64,000 nt of DNA from Pseudomonas sp. BP8 (GCF_017875955.1 NZ_JAGINK010000001.1:811001-875000); one strand, 5' to 3'; positions 9,013 to 19,371 are shown, counted from the stretch's first letter. Notes: generated by a model not told the origin, from the sequence alone. A program made the numbers and translations.

Positions 9013-10404
9013 TCAGGTATGGCTCAGTTCAGCATGCTGATCATCGGCCAGCACAGCCTGGTCGGTCTGCTTGAGCAACTGACTGGTCACCACGCCCGCC
9101 GTCATCGACCCATTCACGTTCAGCGCCGTACGCCCCATGTCGATCAGCGGTTCCACCGAGATCAGCAAGGCCACCAGTTCAACCGGCAAACCCATCGCCG
9201 GCAGCACGATCAGCGCGGCGAACGTGGCGCCGCCACCCACGCCGGCAACACCCGCCGAGCTCAGAGTGACAATCGCCACCAAGGTCGCAATCCACAACGG
9301 GTCGAAGGTATCGATGCCTACAGCGGGGGCAACCATCACCGCCAGCATCGCAGGGTACAGACCGGCGCAGCCGTTCTGGCCGATGGTCGCGCCAAACGAA
9401 GCGCTGAAGCTGGCGATCGACGCCGGCACGCCCAGGCGACGGGTCTGCGCTTCGATGTTCAGCGGGATACTCGCGGCGCTGGAGCGGCTGGTAAAGGCGA
9501 AGGTCAACACCGGCCAGACCTTGCGCAAGAAGCGCAGCGGGCTGACGCCGGTCGCCGCCAGGATCAGGCCATGGACCACAAACATCAATCCCAGGCCGAT
9601 GTACGAGACCACCACGAAGCTGCCCAGCTTGAGGATGTCGTCAATGTTCGAGCTGGCCACCACCTTGGCCATCAAGGCCAGTACTCCGTAAGGAGTGAGC
9701 TTCATGACCAGACGCACCAGGCGCATGACCCAGGCTTGCAAGGTGTCGATAGCCGACAATGCACGGGCGCCCTTGTCCTGGTCGTCCTTGATCAGTTGCA
9801 GCGCGGCCAGGCCGACGAACACGGCGAAAATCACCACGCTGATGATCGACGTCGGCTTGGCCCGGGCCAAATCGCCCACCGGGTTGCTGGGGATGAACGA
9901 CAGCAGCAACTGAGGGATGTTGAGGTCGGCGACCTTGCCGGCATAGTCCGTCTGGATAGCCTGCAGCCGCGCCGCTTCAGGAATGCCCGCCACCAGGCCT
10001 TCAGCGCTGAGGCCGAACAGGTTGGTCAGAAGGATGCCGATCAGCGCGGCGATGGCGGTGGTCAGCAGCAGCGTGCCGATACTCAGCACACTGATGCGAC
10101 CGAGCGAAGAGGCGTTATGCAGGCGCGCCACGGCGCTCAGGATCGAGGCGAAGATCAGCGGCATGATGATCATCTGCAGCAAGCCCACGTACCCGTTGCC
10201 GACCAGGTCGAGCCAGGCAATGGTGGCCTTGAGCACCGGATGACCAGCGCCGTAGATCGTGTGCAAGACCATGCCGAACAGCACGCCCAGGCCGAGGCCA
10301 AGCAAGACTTTCTTGGCCAGGCTCCAGTCGCTACGAGGAATTTTTACCAGGCCCAGCAATAAGGCCAGGAACGCCAGCAGATTGAGTGACAACGGCAGGT
10401 TCAT
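9013..10404 (-). CDS. tcyP: L-cystine/dicarboxylate:cation symporter, TcyP-like
   Basis: A 463-residue member of the DAACS family (glutamate/aspartate transporter fold), with about eight transmembrane helices and re-entrant hairpins. [17 protein letters not shown] and the serine-rich [16 protein letters not shown] mark the conserved HP1 region, and [15 protein letters not shown] the substrate site near the C terminus. The length equals that of Bacillus TcyP, a cystine importer, which the sequence resembles more than GltP or DctA. The start at 10404 has GGAGCTTCA upstream. The gap to the next gene contains an AT-rich palindrome that could be its operator. Assignment to cystine rather than a dicarboxylate is by resemblance. 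Confidence 0.8.
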   Translation of the reverse strand: MNLPLSLNLLAFLALLLGLVKIPRSDWSLAKKVLLGLGLGVLFGMVLHTIYGAGHPVLKATIAWLDLVGNGYVGLLQMIIMPLIFASILSAVARLHNASSLGRISVLSIGTLLLTTAIAALIGILLTNLFGLSAEGLVAGIPEAARLQAIQTDYAGKVADLNIPQLLLSFIPSNPVGDLARAKPTSIISVVIFAVFVGLAALQLIKDDQDKGARALSAIDTLQAWVMRLVRLVMKLTPYGVLALMAKVVASSNIDDILKLGSFVVVSYIGLGLMFVVHGLILAATGVSPLRFLRKVWPVLTFAFTSRSSAASIPLNIEAQTRRLGVPASIASFSASFGATIGQNGCAGLYPAMLAVMVAPAVGIDTFDPLWIATLVAIVTLSSAGVAGVGGGATFAALIVLPAMGLPVELVALLISVEPLIDMGRTALNVNGSMTAGVVTSQLLKQTDQAVLADDQHAELSHT

Positions 10405-10494
10405 TGAAGCTCCGGAAAACTGAAGAGTGAGCGTCGCCTCTATGTGCGATTTCGAACTCAAATGCTAACAGTCTGAAAACTGGCTTATTTATAC

Positions 10495-10535
10495 CTAGAT
10501 GGAATTTGCTTAGATCTAAACAGAATATACCCATC
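10495..10535 (-). promoter_or_regulatory. AT-rich control region with palindrome TTAGATCTAA
   Basis: The 130-bp gap upstream of the cystine transporter contains an unusually AT-rich stretch with the perfect 10-bp palindrome TTAGATCTAA at 10510-10519, flanked by TATACC and GAATATAC. Cystine transporter genes are often under CysB-type LysR control with AT-rich sites, so an operator is plausible. I cannot define the promoter boxes. Confidence 0.35.
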
Positions 10536-10878
10536 AAGGTAGGTGCATGATTACTCGATAATTCCCGCTGGCAAGCGCCCTGCCTTGCCGGTCGAGCAAG
10601 GCGAACTGCCAACCCTCAGAGGTTTGCGTCCGAACCATCCTGATCGATTGCCCGTTGGCTACATTTTCGGCTTCGAGCCGCGGCATGCGGTTGCCGGAGG
10701 ACATGGCGTCGGGGCAATCGTGGAGCACGACACGGGCACCCCGAGTGTCCCAGTCGGCCTCGCATCTGCGCTCGATGATTGCCCCGCTGAAGCCGATGAC
10801 GCTGTCTGCCAAGGCCAGTGTCGAAACCAGGCCTAGGCATGCCAGGGTTGTTGCGTTGAGTGGGCTGATCCGGGTCAT
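10534..10878 (-). CDS. Small exported fimbrial-like protein
   Basis: A 114-residue protein with a signal peptide (TTLACLGLVSTLALA, cleavage before DSVIGF). The mature start SVIGFSGAIIERRC resembles the first strand of type 1 pilin-like proteins (GxIxxxxC). Two cysteines (RRC and HDC) about 20 residues apart could form the pilin-type disulphide. It is shorter than a normal pilin and no usher or chaperone gene is nearby, so it is an orphan. ATG 10878 is chosen over GTG 10887, because the AGAGG ribosome-binding site lies only 2 nt before the GTG and about 11 nt before the ATG. Its function is uncertain. Confidence 0.55.
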   Translation of the reverse strand: MTRISPLNATTLACLGLVSTLALADSVIGFSGAIIERRCEADWDTRGARVVLHDCPDAMSSGNRMPRLEAENVANGQSIRMVRTQTSEGWQFALLDRQGRALASGNYRVIMHLP

Positions 10879-10937
10879 TGCGGTCACTGCCTCTTTTATT
10901 TTTCTGGCAGTGTAGGAGTGTCACCAGTGCCGCAGGC

Positions 10938-10968
10938 AAAAAAAACCGGCGCACGGGGCGCCGGTTGG
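10938..10968 (-). terminator. Rho-independent terminator of ilvD
   Basis: A 9-bp GC-rich stem (AACCGGCGC / GCGCCGGTT) is followed on the minus strand by eight T residues. It ends the ilvD transcript. The plus strand also has a short T run, but no plus-strand gene precedes it. Confidence 0.85.
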
Positions 10969-10985
10969 TGTTTTTCAGACGCTTC

Positions 10986-12827
10986 CTACAAGCCGTCCAA
11001 CATCGCCTTGTTGCGGACCGCACCCTTGTCGGCACTGGTAGCCAGCAGGGCGTAGGCCTTCAGCGCGGTGGTCACCTTGCGCGGACGCACTTCGACCGGC
11101 TTCCAACCTTTCTTGTCCTGCTCGATGCGCCGATGCGACAGCTCTTCATCGCTGACCAGCAGGTTGATGCTGCGGTTAGGGATGTCGATCAGCACCTTGT
11201 CGCCATCACGCACCAGACCAATGGCACCGCCCGCAGCGGCTTCCGGCGAAGCATGGCCGATCGACAGGCCAGAAGTACCGCCCGAGAAGCGACCGTCGGT
11301 GAGCAGGGCGCAGGCTTTACCGAGGCCCTTGGACTTCAGGTACGAGGTCGGGTAGAGCATTTCTTGCATGCCCGGGCCGCCTTTCGGACCTTCGTAGCGG
11401 ATGATGACGATGTCGCCGGCCTGGACTTCGTCGGCGAGAATGCCGCGCACCGCGCTGTCCTGGCTTTCGAAGATCTTCGCGTTACCTTCGAACACGTGGA
11501 TCGACTCATCGACACCGGCAGTCTTCACCACGCAGCCGTCGAGGGCGATGTTGCCGTACAGCACAGCCAGGCCGCCTTCTTGCGAATAGGCGTGCTCGAA
11601 GCTGCGGATACAGCCGTTTTCACGGTCGTCATCAAGGCTTTCCCAGCGGGTCGACTGGCTGAAGGCCGTCTGCGTCGGGATGCCGGCAGGGCCGGCCTTG
11701 AAGAAGGTGTGCACCGCTTCATCGTCGGTCTGGGTGATGTCCCACTTGGCGATGGCTTCTTCCATGCTGGCGCTGTGCACGGTCGGCAGGTCGGTGTGCA
11801 GCAGGCCGCCGCGGGCCAGCGAGCCGAGGATGCTGAAGATGCCGCCGGCACGGTGGACGTCTTCCATGTGGTACTTCTGGATGTTCGGCGCAACCTTGCA
11901 CAACTGCGGCACCACGCGCGACAGACGATCGATGTCACGCAGGTCGAAGGCGACTTCGCCTTCCTGGGCCGCGGCCAGCAGGTGCAGGATGGTGTTGGTC
12001 GAACCGCCCATGGCGATGTCGAGCATCATGGCGTTTTCGAACGCCTTGAAGTTGGCGATGCTGCGCGGCAGCACCGACTCATCGTTGTCGCCGTAGTAGC
12101 GCTTGCACAGCTCGACGATGGTCCGCCCGGCGGTGAGGAACAACTGCTCGCGGTCGGAGTGGGTGGCCAGGGTCGAACCGTTGCCCGGCAGGGCCAGGCC
12201 CAAGGCTTCGGTCAGGCAGTTCATCGAGTTGGCGGTGAACATCCCGGAGCAGGAGCCGCAGGTCGGGCAGGCGCTGCGCTCGTACTCGGCAACCTTCTCG
12301 TCGCTGGCGCTGGAGTCGGCGGCGATGACCATGGCGTCGACCAGGTCCAGGCCGTGGCTGGCCAGTTTGGTCTTGCCGGCTTCCATCGGGCCGCCGGAGA
12401 CGAAGATCACCGGGATGTTCAGGCGCAGGGCGGCCATCAGCATGCCAGGGGTGATCTTGTCGCAGTTGGAGATGCACACGATGGCGTCGGCGCAGTGCGC
12501 GTTGACCATGTACTCGACGGCGTCAGCGATGATCTCGCGGCTCGGCAGCGAATAGAGCATGCCGTCGTGGCCCATGGCGATGCCATCGTCGACCGCGATG
12601 GTGTTGAATTCCTTGGCCACGCCACCGGCGCGTTCGATCTCGCGGGCAACCAGTTGGCCCAGGTCCTTCAGGTGCACATGCCCTGGGACGAACTGGGTGA
12701 ACGAGTTGGCGATGGCGATGATCGGTTTCTTGAAGTCGTCATCCTTCATGCCAGTGGCACGCCACAGGGCACGGGCACCGGCCATGTTGCGGCCGTGGGT
12801 GGAAGTCTTGGAACGATAATCAGGCAT
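10986..12827 (-). CDS. ilvD: Dihydroxy-acid dehydratase
   Basis: Catalyses the penultimate step of isoleucine and valine synthesis, converting 2,3-dihydroxy-3-methyl acids to 2-keto acids with an iron-sulphur cluster. The 613-residue protein has the full IlvD architecture. Cluster ligands are visible in NCDKITPGM and in [16 protein letters not shown], and the C-terminal [14 protein letters not shown] is the second family signature. An AGGAG sequence lies 6 bases upstream of the ATG. It is transcribed alone and ends at a strong terminator. Confidence 0.97.
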   Translation of the reverse strand: MPDYRSKTSTHGRNMAGARALWRATGMKDDDFKKPIIAIANSFTQFVPGHVHLKDLGQLVAREIERAGGVAKEFNTIAVDDGIAMGHDGMLYSLPSREIIADAVEYMVNAHCADAIVCISNCDKITPGMLMAALRLNIPVIFVSGGPMEAGKTKLASHGLDLVDAMVIAADSSASDEKVAEYERSACPTCGSCSGMFTANSMNCLTEALGLALPGNGSTLATHSDREQLFLTAGRTIVELCKRYYGDNDESVLPRSIANFKAFENAMMLDIAMGGSTNTILHLLAAAQEGEVAFDLRDIDRLSRVVPQLCKVAPNIQKYHMEDVHRAGGIFSILGSLARGGLLHTDLPTVHSASMEEAIAKWDITQTDDEAVHTFFKAGPAGIPTQTAFSQSTRWESLDDDRENGCIRSFEHAYSQEGGLAVLYGNIALDGCVVKTAGVDESIHVFEGNAKIFESQDSAVRGILADEVQAGDIVIIRYEGPKGGPGMQEMLYPTSYLKSKGLGKACALLTDGRFSGGTSGLSIGHASPEAAAGGAIGLVRDGDKVLIDIPNRSINLLVSDEELSHRRIEQDKKGWKPVEVRPRKVTTALKAYALLATSADKGAVRNKAMLDGL

Positions 12828-13321
12828 GAAGCACTCCTGGCGGCTGAATCAGGTCAGAAACTAATAGGGGAGTGAGCTTCTCTTGTCCTTTGCACCGAAG
12901 GCCGATAGCCGCTGGTACGGATGAGGCCGAACACGCTGCGGGATCGCCGCAGGCTCGACCAGAGCTCATAAACCCGCCGGGGGATGTCTGGCGATGAATA
13001 CGCCGATTCTACACCGCTGGCGCCTGGAAGGAATGACGATGTGCCGGGTGGGTACAGGCCGGCCTATGGCCGAAGTGTCGTAGGACGCTTCCGAAACGTC
13101 CCGATGGGCGGTTTTTCCTGCTGACGGGAGTACCGTGCCTGCCTATGATCCCCGCGCCGCATGTGCGGCTTACCGAGATACACCCTCAATGGACCTTCCC
13201 AGTTTTCAGTTCATCGCGAACCGCATTCTGGCACTGAGCGCGCCGTCGCCAGGGCTGCCGAAGGCTTGTACCTGAGAGGGTGAGGTCGGTAGGCGCCTGG
13301 GTGGGCGCCTGGAGACACCTC
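12828..13321. other. 494-bp gap: ilvD upstream region and long mgtE leader
   Basis: No convincing gene is present. Upstream of mgtE the plus strand shows local inverted repeats: GGACG/CGTCC at 13083-13100, CCGCA/TGCGG at 13157-13168 followed by CTTACCGAGA, and the stem in the next entry. GGGAGTA at 13126 plus the CCGCATGTGCGG hairpin and TTACCGAGA faintly recall the conserved parts of the yybP-ykoY manganese element. However, the intervening helix is missing, so I do not call a riboswitch. The layout is consistent with an ion-responsive leader for the transporter. Confidence 0.45.
13291..13314 (+). promoter_or_regulatory. mgtE: Hairpin abutting the mgtE ribosome-binding site
   Basis: A perfect 7-bp stem AGGCGCC / GGCGCCT with a short loop occupies 13291-13310, and the Shine-Dalgarno GGAG begins at 13311. 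An alternative fold pairing upstream sequence could expose or hide the site, so translational control is plausible. Confidence 0.5.
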
Positions 13322-14377
13322 ATGCACTACTCCCCCGATTTTATCGATGCACAATCCCGCCAACGGCGGGCTGCCCAAGCTCGACGCGACGGCCTGCTCC
13401 AGCCTGGGCGCTATGCCGAAGGCACCGCCGGCGCATTGATGATCAGCGAATACTCGAGCCTGGACAGCGGTTTGAGCGCTACCCAGGCCATCGACATGCT
13501 GCGCCGTGAGGCGGCGGATGCCGAAACCATCTATCAATCCTATGTGCTCGATGAGCAGCGCAACCTGCTCGGTACCGTCTCGTTACGCGAATTGATCCTG
13601 GCGGCCCCTGACCAGGCCATCGATCAGTTGATGGTGCACACGGTCATCTGCGTGTGCACCAGCACCCTGCAGGAAGAGGTCGCTCGGCTGATCCGCAAGC
13701 ATGACCTGCTGGCAGTGCCAGTGCTCGATGAGGCCGGGCGCCTGGTCGGTATCGTCACCTGTGACGAGGCTTTGGACGTGGTGGTCGAAGAGGCTACCGA
13801 AGACTTTCACAAGGGCGCCTTGATCGCCAACCATATCGGCAATCTGCGTGATGCAACAGTCGGGCTGCTCTATCGCAAGCGTGTGTTGTGGTTGGTCCTG
13901 CTGGTGTTTGGCAATCTGTTCTCCGGGGCGGGGATTGCCGCCTTCGAGGACACCATTGCCGCGCACATTGCGCTGGTGTTTTTCCTGCCCTTGCTGGTCG
14001 ACAGTGGTGGCAACGCCGGTGCGCAGTCGGCAACCCTGATGGTACGCGGCCTGGCCACGGGGGATGTGGTCATGCGGGACTGGTTGCGCATGCTCGGCAA
14101 GGAGTGTGGGGTGGCCTTGGCACTGGGTGGCACCATGGCGATTGCGGTGGCGTCGTTGGGGATGTTGCGCGGCGGGACCGACATTGCCCTGATCGTCGCC
14201 AGCAGCATGTTGTTGATCGTGTTGATTGGCAGCCTGATCGGCATGAGCCTGCCGTTTATGCTGAGCCGCATCAAGCTTGATCCTGCTACTGCTAGTGGGC
14301 CTTTGGTGACTTCGATTGCGGACGCGGTGGGGGTGTTGATCTACTTCGGGATCGCTTCGCAGGTGCTGGAGATCTGA
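13322..14377 (+). CDS. mgtE: MgtE-family magnesium transporter lacking the N domain
   Basis: A 351-residue Mg2+ channel/transporter. A pair of CBS domains occupies about residues 35-150 (YVLDEQRNLLGTVSLREL and VPVLDEAGRLVGIVTCDEA). Five membrane helices follow from about 175, with the pore signature PLLVDSGGNAGAQS. Classical MgtE is about 450 residues with an N-terminal superhelical Mg2+-sensing domain. Here the protein starts only ~35 residues before the first CBS motif, so that domain is absent. The ATG has GGAG 7 bases upstream, and no upstream frame encodes the missing part. Gating may therefore rely on the CBS pair alone, with control moved to the leader RNA (inference). Confidence 0.85.
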   Translation: MHYSPDFIDAQSRQRRAAQARRDGLLQPGRYAEGTAGALMISEYSSLDSGLSATQAIDMLRREAADAETIYQSYVLDEQRNLLGTVSLRELILAAPDQAIDQLMVHTVICVCTSTLQEEVARLIRKHDLLAVPVLDEAGRLVGIVTCDEALDVVVEEATEDFHKGALIANHIGNLRDATVGLLYRKRVLWLVLLVFGNLFSGAGIAAFEDTIAAHIALVFFLPLLVDSGGNAGAQSATLMVRGLATGDVVMRDWLRMLGKECGVALALGGTMAIAVASLGMLRGGTDIALIVASSMLLIVLIGSLIGMSLPFMLSRIKLDPATASGPLVTSIADAVGVLIYFGIASQVLEI

Positions 14378-14392
14378 TCTGTACTTGAGAGC

Positions 14393-14413
14393 GGGGGCTG
14401 CGCAGCAGCCCCC
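14393..14413. terminator. Strong hairpin between convergent genes
   Basis: GGGGGCTGC and GCAGCCCCC form a perfect 9-bp stem with a 3-base loop in the 54-bp gap between mgtE and the rRNA methyltransferase gene. A T run is lacking, so it is at best a weak intrinsic terminator or an RNA-stabilising end. Confidence 0.5.
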
Positions 14414-14431
14414 ATTCATCACTCGGATGAA

Positions 14432-15628
14432 TCAGCTATTAGGCAGCAACCGGCAGGTGATGCTCTTGATGTAGCGGGTTTCCGGGATCGCCGGGTGCAC
14501 CGGATGGTCCGGGCCTTGGCCGCCGCGCTCCAGCAGTTGCATGTTGCGGTCAAGATGGCGGGCGCTGGTCAGCAGGATGCTGTTCAGGTCGTCCTCGGGC
14601 AGGTGCATCGAGCACGATGCACTGACCAGGATGCCGTCCTTGTTGAGCATGCGCATGGCCTGTTCGTTGAGGCGGCGGTAGGCGGCCTCGCCGTTTTTCA
14701 GGTCTTTCTTGCGCTTGATGAAGGCGGGTGGGTCGGCAATGATCACGTCGAAACGCTCTTCGGCAGCCTTCAGTTCGCGCAGCGCCTCGAACACGTCACC
14801 TTCGATGCAGGTGACTTTTTCGCTGATGCCGTTCAGCGCAGCGTTGCGCTCGACGCCATCGAGGGCGAAGCTCGAAGCATCCACGCAGAACACTTCACTG
14901 GCGCCAAACGCGCCGGCCTGCACACCCCAGCCCCCGATGTAGCTGAACAGGTCGAGCACGCGTTTGCCCTTGACGTACGGCGCCAGGCGCGCACGGTTCA
15001 TGCGGTGATCGTAGAACCAGCCGGTCTTCTGCCCTTCACGCACAGGGGCTTCGAACTTGACGCCGTTCTCTTCCAGCGCGACCCAGTCCGGGACCTCGCC
15101 GTAGACCGTCTCGACATAGCGCTGCAGGCCTTCGGCATCGCGCGCGGCGGAGTCGTTCTTGAACAGGATGCCGCTCGGCTTGAGCACCTGGACCAGGGCG
15201 GCGATCACCTCGTCCTTGTGCTGCTCCATGGTCGCCGAGGCCAACTGGACCACGAGAATGTCGAAGAAGCGGTCGACCACCAGGCCCGGCAGCAGGTCGG
15301 AATCACCGTACACCAAGCGGTAGCAAGGCTTGTCGAACAGGCGTTCACGCAGCGACAGGGCGACGTTGAGGCGGTGCACCAGCAGCGATTTGTCCAGCGC
15401 CAGCTTGATGTCGCGCGACAGCAGGCGGGCGCAGATCAGGTTGTTCGGGCTCAGTGCGACGATGCCCAGAGGTTTGCCGTTGGCCGCCTCGAGGATCGCC
15501 TGCTGGCCGGCTTGCAGGCTTTGCAGCGGGGTCGCGGTGACATCGACCTCGTTGCTGTAGACCCACAGGTGGCCGGCGCGCAGACGGCGATCGGCATTGG
15601 CTTTGAGGCGTAGGCTGGGCAGGGACAT
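14432..15628 (-). CDS. rlmI: 23S rRNA m5C methyltransferase, RlmI-like
   Basis: A 398-residue class I SAM-dependent rRNA methyltransferase, close to the length of E. coli RlmI (396), which methylates C1962 of 23S rRNA. An N-terminal PUA domain (RRLRAGHLWVYSNEV) precedes a Rossmann domain with VLDLFSYIGGWGVQAGAFGA for SAM. Motif IV is DPPAF and the catalytic cysteine region is SASCSMHL. ATG 15628 is chosen because GGAG lies upstream and the product then starts at the PUA domain. Single gene, convergent with mgtE. Confidence 0.88.
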   Translation of the reverse strand: MSLPSLRLKANADRRLRAGHLWVYSNEVDVTATPLQSLQAGQQAILEAANGKPLGIVALSPNNLICARLLSRDIKLALDKSLLVHRLNVALSLRERLFDKPCYRLVYGDSDLLPGLVVDRFFDILVVQLASATMEQHKDEVIAALVQVLKPSGILFKNDSAARDAEGLQRYVETVYGEVPDWVALEENGVKFEAPVREGQKTGWFYDHRMNRARLAPYVKGKRVLDLFSYIGGWGVQAGAFGASEVFCVDASSFALDGVERNAALNGISEKVTCIEGDVFEALRELKAAEERFDVIIADPPAFIKRKKDLKNGEAAYRRLNEQAMRMLNKDGILVSASCSMHLPEDDLNSILLTSARHLDRNMQLLERGGQGPDHPVHPAIPETRYIKSITCRLLPNS

Positions 15629-15816
15629 GACGTCGCTCCGGAAAAAAGAGCGGGAGTATACCGCGTTGGTCGTGGCTTCGGCGTGGCCGCGCGACAAAGC
15701 GTAAGGCCGCCGCAGACACCTTCGGTAGTACGTTCAGCACCTTCTGATTGATCCAGCGCTTGGTACGCTGGCGGGGTACAGGAGTAGAATCGCCTGTCAT
15801 CAGCGAGCGTGTGCAC

Positions 15817-16689
15817 ATGTCCCAGGAACTCAGCCCCGAACAGATCCAACAAGCCTTGCAAGGCATTACCATTCCGCCGCAGCCGCAGATCATGGTCGAT
15901 CTGCAGTTCGAGCAGTACATGCCCGACCCGGATCTGGAAACCATCGCCAAGCTGATAGCGCAGGACCCAGGCTTGTCTGGCGCCTTGCTTAAGTTGGTGA
16001 ATTCGCCGCACTTCGGCCTTTCCAACAAGATCGGCTCGATCCAGCGCGCGGTCAATCTGCTGGGCAGCCGCTCGATCATCAACCTGATCAACGCCCAGTC
16101 GATCAAGGGCGAGATGAGCGATGAAACCATCGTTACCTTGAACCGTTTCTGGGACACCGCGCAGGACGTCGCCATGACCTGCCTGACGCTGGCCAAGCGC
16201 ACCGGCCTGCAGGCTGCGGACGAGGCCTATACCCTGGGCCTGTTCCATGATTGCGGTGTACCGCTGATGCTCAAGCGCTTCCCCGACTACATGCACGTGC
16301 TCGAAGAGGCCTACGCCAAGGCGGACGAGCAGACCCGTGTGGTGGACACCGAAAACCGTGCTTACAACACCAACCATTCGGTGGTGGGCTACTTCACCGC
16401 GAAGTCGTGGCGCCTGCCCGAGCACCTCACCGGGGCCATTGCCAATCACCACAACGCCCTGGCCGTGTTCCGCGACGAATCCTCGCGCAATACCCAGACC
16501 CAGCTGAAGAATCTGCTGGCCGTGCTGAAGATGGCCGAGCACATTTGCGCGTCCTACCGGGTGCTGGGCAGCCAGGCGGTCGACCATGAATGGAACGCGA
16601 TTGCCCCGCTGGTACTCGACTACATCGGCCTTTCGGAGTACGACTTCGAAAACCTCAAGCAGACCATTCGTGAACTGGGCGGGCACTGA
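15817..16689 (+). CDS. HDOD-domain signalling protein
   Basis: A 290-residue protein almost entirely made of an HDOD domain, a catalytically altered relative of HD phosphohydrolases used in signalling. The opening LPPQPQIM-like segment (ITIPPQPQIMVDL), IAQDPGLSGALLKLVNS and NLLGSRSIINLIN are the family's helical core. A residual HD-like motif (FHDCGVPLM) is present, and an H-N-H patch (GAIANHHNAL) lies further on. It is 3 bp from mutM and is likely cotranscribed with it. Its partners and output are not evident. Confidence 0.85.
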   Translation: MSQELSPEQIQQALQGITIPPQPQIMVDLQFEQYMPDPDLETIAKLIAQDPGLSGALLKLVNSPHFGLSNKIGSIQRAVNLLGSRSIINLINAQSIKGEMSDETIVTLNRFWDTAQDVAMTCLTLAKRTGLQAADEAYTLGLFHDCGVPLMLKRFPDYMHVLEEAYAKADEQTRVVDTENRAYNTNHSVVGYFTAKSWRLPEHLTGAIANHHNALAVFRDESSRNTQTQLKNLLAVLKMAEHICASYRVLGSQAVDHEWNAIAPLVLDYIGLSEYDFENLKQTIRELGGH

Positions 16690-16692
16690 CCA

Positions 16693-17505
16693 ATGCCAGA
16701 ATTACCCGAAGTCGAAACCACCCGCCGCGGCATCGCCCCTCATCTGGAGGGCCAGCGGGTCAGCCGGGTGATCGTGCGTGAGCGGCGCCTGCGCTGGCCG
16801 ATTCCGGAAGACCTCGATGTGCGATTGTCGGGGCAGCGCATCATCACCGTGCAGCGCCGGGCCAAATACTTGCTGATCAATGCCGAGGTGGGCACGTTGA
16901 TCAGCCACCTGGGGATGTCGGGCAACTTGCGGCTGGTGGAGCAGGGCTTGCCGGCCTCTCGGCACGAGCATGTGGATATCGAACTGGAGTCGGGGATGGC
17001 GCTGCGCTACACCGATCCGCGGCGCTTTGGGGCCATGCTCTGGTCGCTCGACCCGCTCAACCACGAACTGCTCTTGCGCCTGGGCCCGGAGCCGTTGACC
17101 GACCTGTTCGACGGCGATCGTCTGTTCCAGCTTTCGCGTGGCCGGACGATGGCGGTCAAGCCGTTCATCATGGATAACGCCATCGTGGTCGGGGTGGGCA
17201 ATATCTACGCGACCGAGGCGTTGTTCGCTGCCGGGATCGACCCGCGCCGTGAAGCGGGCGGGATTTCCCGCGCGCGCTACTTGAGGCTGGCGATCGAGAT
17301 CAAGCGAGTACTGGCAGCGGCCATCGAGCGTGGCGGCACGACGTTGCGTGACTTTATCGGTGGCGATGGGCAGCCGGGGTATTTCCAGCAGGAGCTGTTT
17401 GTCTACGGGCGCGGCGGGATGCCGTGCAAGGTGTGTGGCACGCCGTTGCGCGAGCTCAAGCTGGGGCAGCGTGCGAGCGTGTACTGCCCGCGTTGTCAGC
17501 GTTAA
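16693..17505 (+). CDS. mutM: Formamidopyrimidine-DNA glycosylase
   Basis: Removes 8-oxoguanine and formamidopyrimidines and nicks the abasic site, protecting against oxidative mutagenesis. The 270-residue product starts PELPEVE, so the catalytic proline (Pro1 after Met removal) and Glu2 are present. RRAKYLLI holds the beta-elimination lysine. The C-terminal zinc finger CKVCGTP...CPRC is intact. Length and order are standard. Confidence 0.97.
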   Translation: MPELPEVETTRRGIAPHLEGQRVSRVIVRERRLRWPIPEDLDVRLSGQRIITVQRRAKYLLINAEVGTLISHLGMSGNLRLVEQGLPASRHEHVDIELESGMALRYTDPRRFGAMLWSLDPLNHELLLRLGPEPLTDLFDGDRLFQLSRGRTMAVKPFIMDNAIVVGVGNIYATEALFAAGIDPRREAGGISRARYLRLAIEIKRVLAAAIERGGTTLRDFIGGDGQPGYFQQELFVYGRGGMPCKVCGTPLRELKLGQRASVYCPRCQR

Positions 17506-17546
17506 CTCGACCTAATGCCTGTCAGTTAAAACGTGTTCGTCTGTTT

Positions 17547-17680
17547 TGGGGCTGCTTTGCAGCCCTTTCGCGACACAAGGCCGCTCCCACAGTGTTCGCT
17601 TTTGCCCTGTATATATCGGTATACGCGATAGTTGTGGGAGCGGCCTCGTGTCGCGCAAGGGCCGCAAAGCGGCCCCAGCT
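17547..17680. repeat. Inverted pair of a second REP class
   Basis: Two inverted arms (GGGGCTGCTTTGCAGCCCTTTCGCGACAC and its diverged mirror GTGTCGCGCAAGGGCCGC) bracket TGTATATATCGGTATACGCGA. The core motif TGTGGGAGCGGCC differs from the common REP of this window. The 180-bp gap between convergent mutM and ggt holds nothing else. Confidence 0.8.
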
Positions 17681-17689
17681 TTTAACTGA

Positions 17690-19371
17690 CTAGGGAAGCA
17701 CCACAGCCTCACCTACGCCACGCGGATCACTCGCAGCCTCCAGGCTTCTCGCTGCCTTGTCCCAATACAGCACCTGCTGGTTGCCATAGCTGCGCCCCAA
17801 GTCCTTCAGGCGATAGCCGCGAGCGGCCAGCTCAGCCTTCTGCGCCTCGTCGAAGGTGCCCGGTTCGTGCTCGACGACATCCGGCAGATACTGGTGGTGA
17901 TAGCGGCCTATCGCCGGCCACTCAGCCACCGGTCGCCCTTCCAGAAAACCCATCACCGACAGCAGCACCATGCTCGGAATGCGGCTGCCGCCGGGCGTCC
18001 CGAAGCTGGCGAACTGGCTTGGGCTTTCGATAAAACTCGGGCTCATGCTCGACAAGGGCCGCTTGCCGGCCGCCACGGCATTGGCCTTGCTGCCAGCCAG
18101 GCCATAGCTGTTGCTGCCCTGTGGGTCGGCGGCGAAGTCGTCCATCTCGTTGTTCAGCACCACCCCGGTGCCGGGCACGGTGAACGCCGCGCCAAAGGGC
18201 AGGTTGACCGACAATGTCGCCGAGACCGCATTGCCGTGCGCGTCGTTCACCGCAAAATGCGTGGTGTGGTCACCTTCGCGCCAGGCCGGAGCGGGTGCCA
18301 GGGCGCTGCTCGGCGTGGCCTGGTGCACATCGATACTGTCGGCCAGGCCGGTCAGGTAACTGCGTGCCAGCAGGTGGTTGAGCGGGTTGTTGACGTAGTC
18401 GGGGTCACCGAGCAGGCCGCGATCGCGATACGCCCGGCGCAGCACTTCAATCACGTAATGGCTGCGCTGCACGGGGTGCGCGCTTTGCCAAGGCAGGCGC
18501 TGGAGCATCGCCAGACTCTGCGCCAAGGCCACGCCACCGGCGGAGGGCGGTGGGCTGCTGATCAGTTCGCGCTGCTCGGCGAGTTTGAAACGCAACGGCG
18601 CACGCCAGGCACTGCGGTAATTGGCCAGGTCATCGAGGGTCCAGATACCACCCGCCGCACGCACCCCGTCGACCAACTGCTGCGCCAGTGCACCACGGTA
18701 AAACCCGTCGCGGCCATGTTCGGCAAGCTGCTGCAGGGTGTTGGCCAGTTCGGGTTGGCGGATCACCGTACCCAGCGCCGGAACCTGCTGGTCACGCAGA
18801 AACAGCTGGGCGCTCTGCGCATCATCACGCAGTGCAGCGAGGCGCATCTTGGCCCGGTCACGGTAGATTCGATCGACGGCAAAGCCCTGGTTGGCCAGGC
18901 GAATGGCGGGGGCGAGGCTGTCCTTGAGCGGCAGTTGGCCATGGCTGGCGGCAAGCTCGGCCAGGGCCTGGGGCAGGCCCGGGATGCCGGCAGCCAACGG
19001 GCCATTGATCGACAACCCCGGGCTGACCTGGCCATCCTTGAGGTACATGTCGGCCGTGGCGGCAGCGGGCGCGCGCTCACGGGCATCGAGGAAACGGTAG
19101 GCCGGGGTCTCGCCTGCTTCGCGCAACAGGAAGAAGCCGCCGCCGCCGAGTCCCGAACCATAGGGCTCGACCACGGCCAGTGCAGCGCTGACGGCGATGG
19201 CGGCATCGAAGGCGTTGCCGCCCTGCTCGAGAATCAACTGCGCTGCTGCAGTGGCGTCGGCATGCGGGCTGGCAATCGCCGCGCGGCCAGGCGCCTGCGC
19301 CTGGGCCGCAGTCGCCAGCAGCGCGAGGGCAGCGGCAAGGGCTACATTGCGAACCGCAGCGACGAACGGCA

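Noticed and set aside
10534..10878. Part of a chaperone-usher fimbrial operon
   Set aside because: No usher, chaperone or other pilin gene is nearby; the neighbours are tcyP and ilvD. Treated as an orphan fimbrial-like protein.
10878..12875. Long open frame opposite ilvD, and similar ones opposite argS, the M16 genes and thiG-trmB
   Set aside because: These are antisense shadows of high-GC genes, rich in Arg, Gln, His and Gly, with no domain pattern. The opposite strand encodes unmistakable conserved proteins.
13120..13190. yybP-ykoY manganese riboswitch upstream of mgtE
   Set aside because: Only the GGGAGTA segment and a hairpin followed by TTACCGAGA resemble it. The second helix is missing and the closing stem has a mismatch or bulge. 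Kept as a structured-leader observation only.
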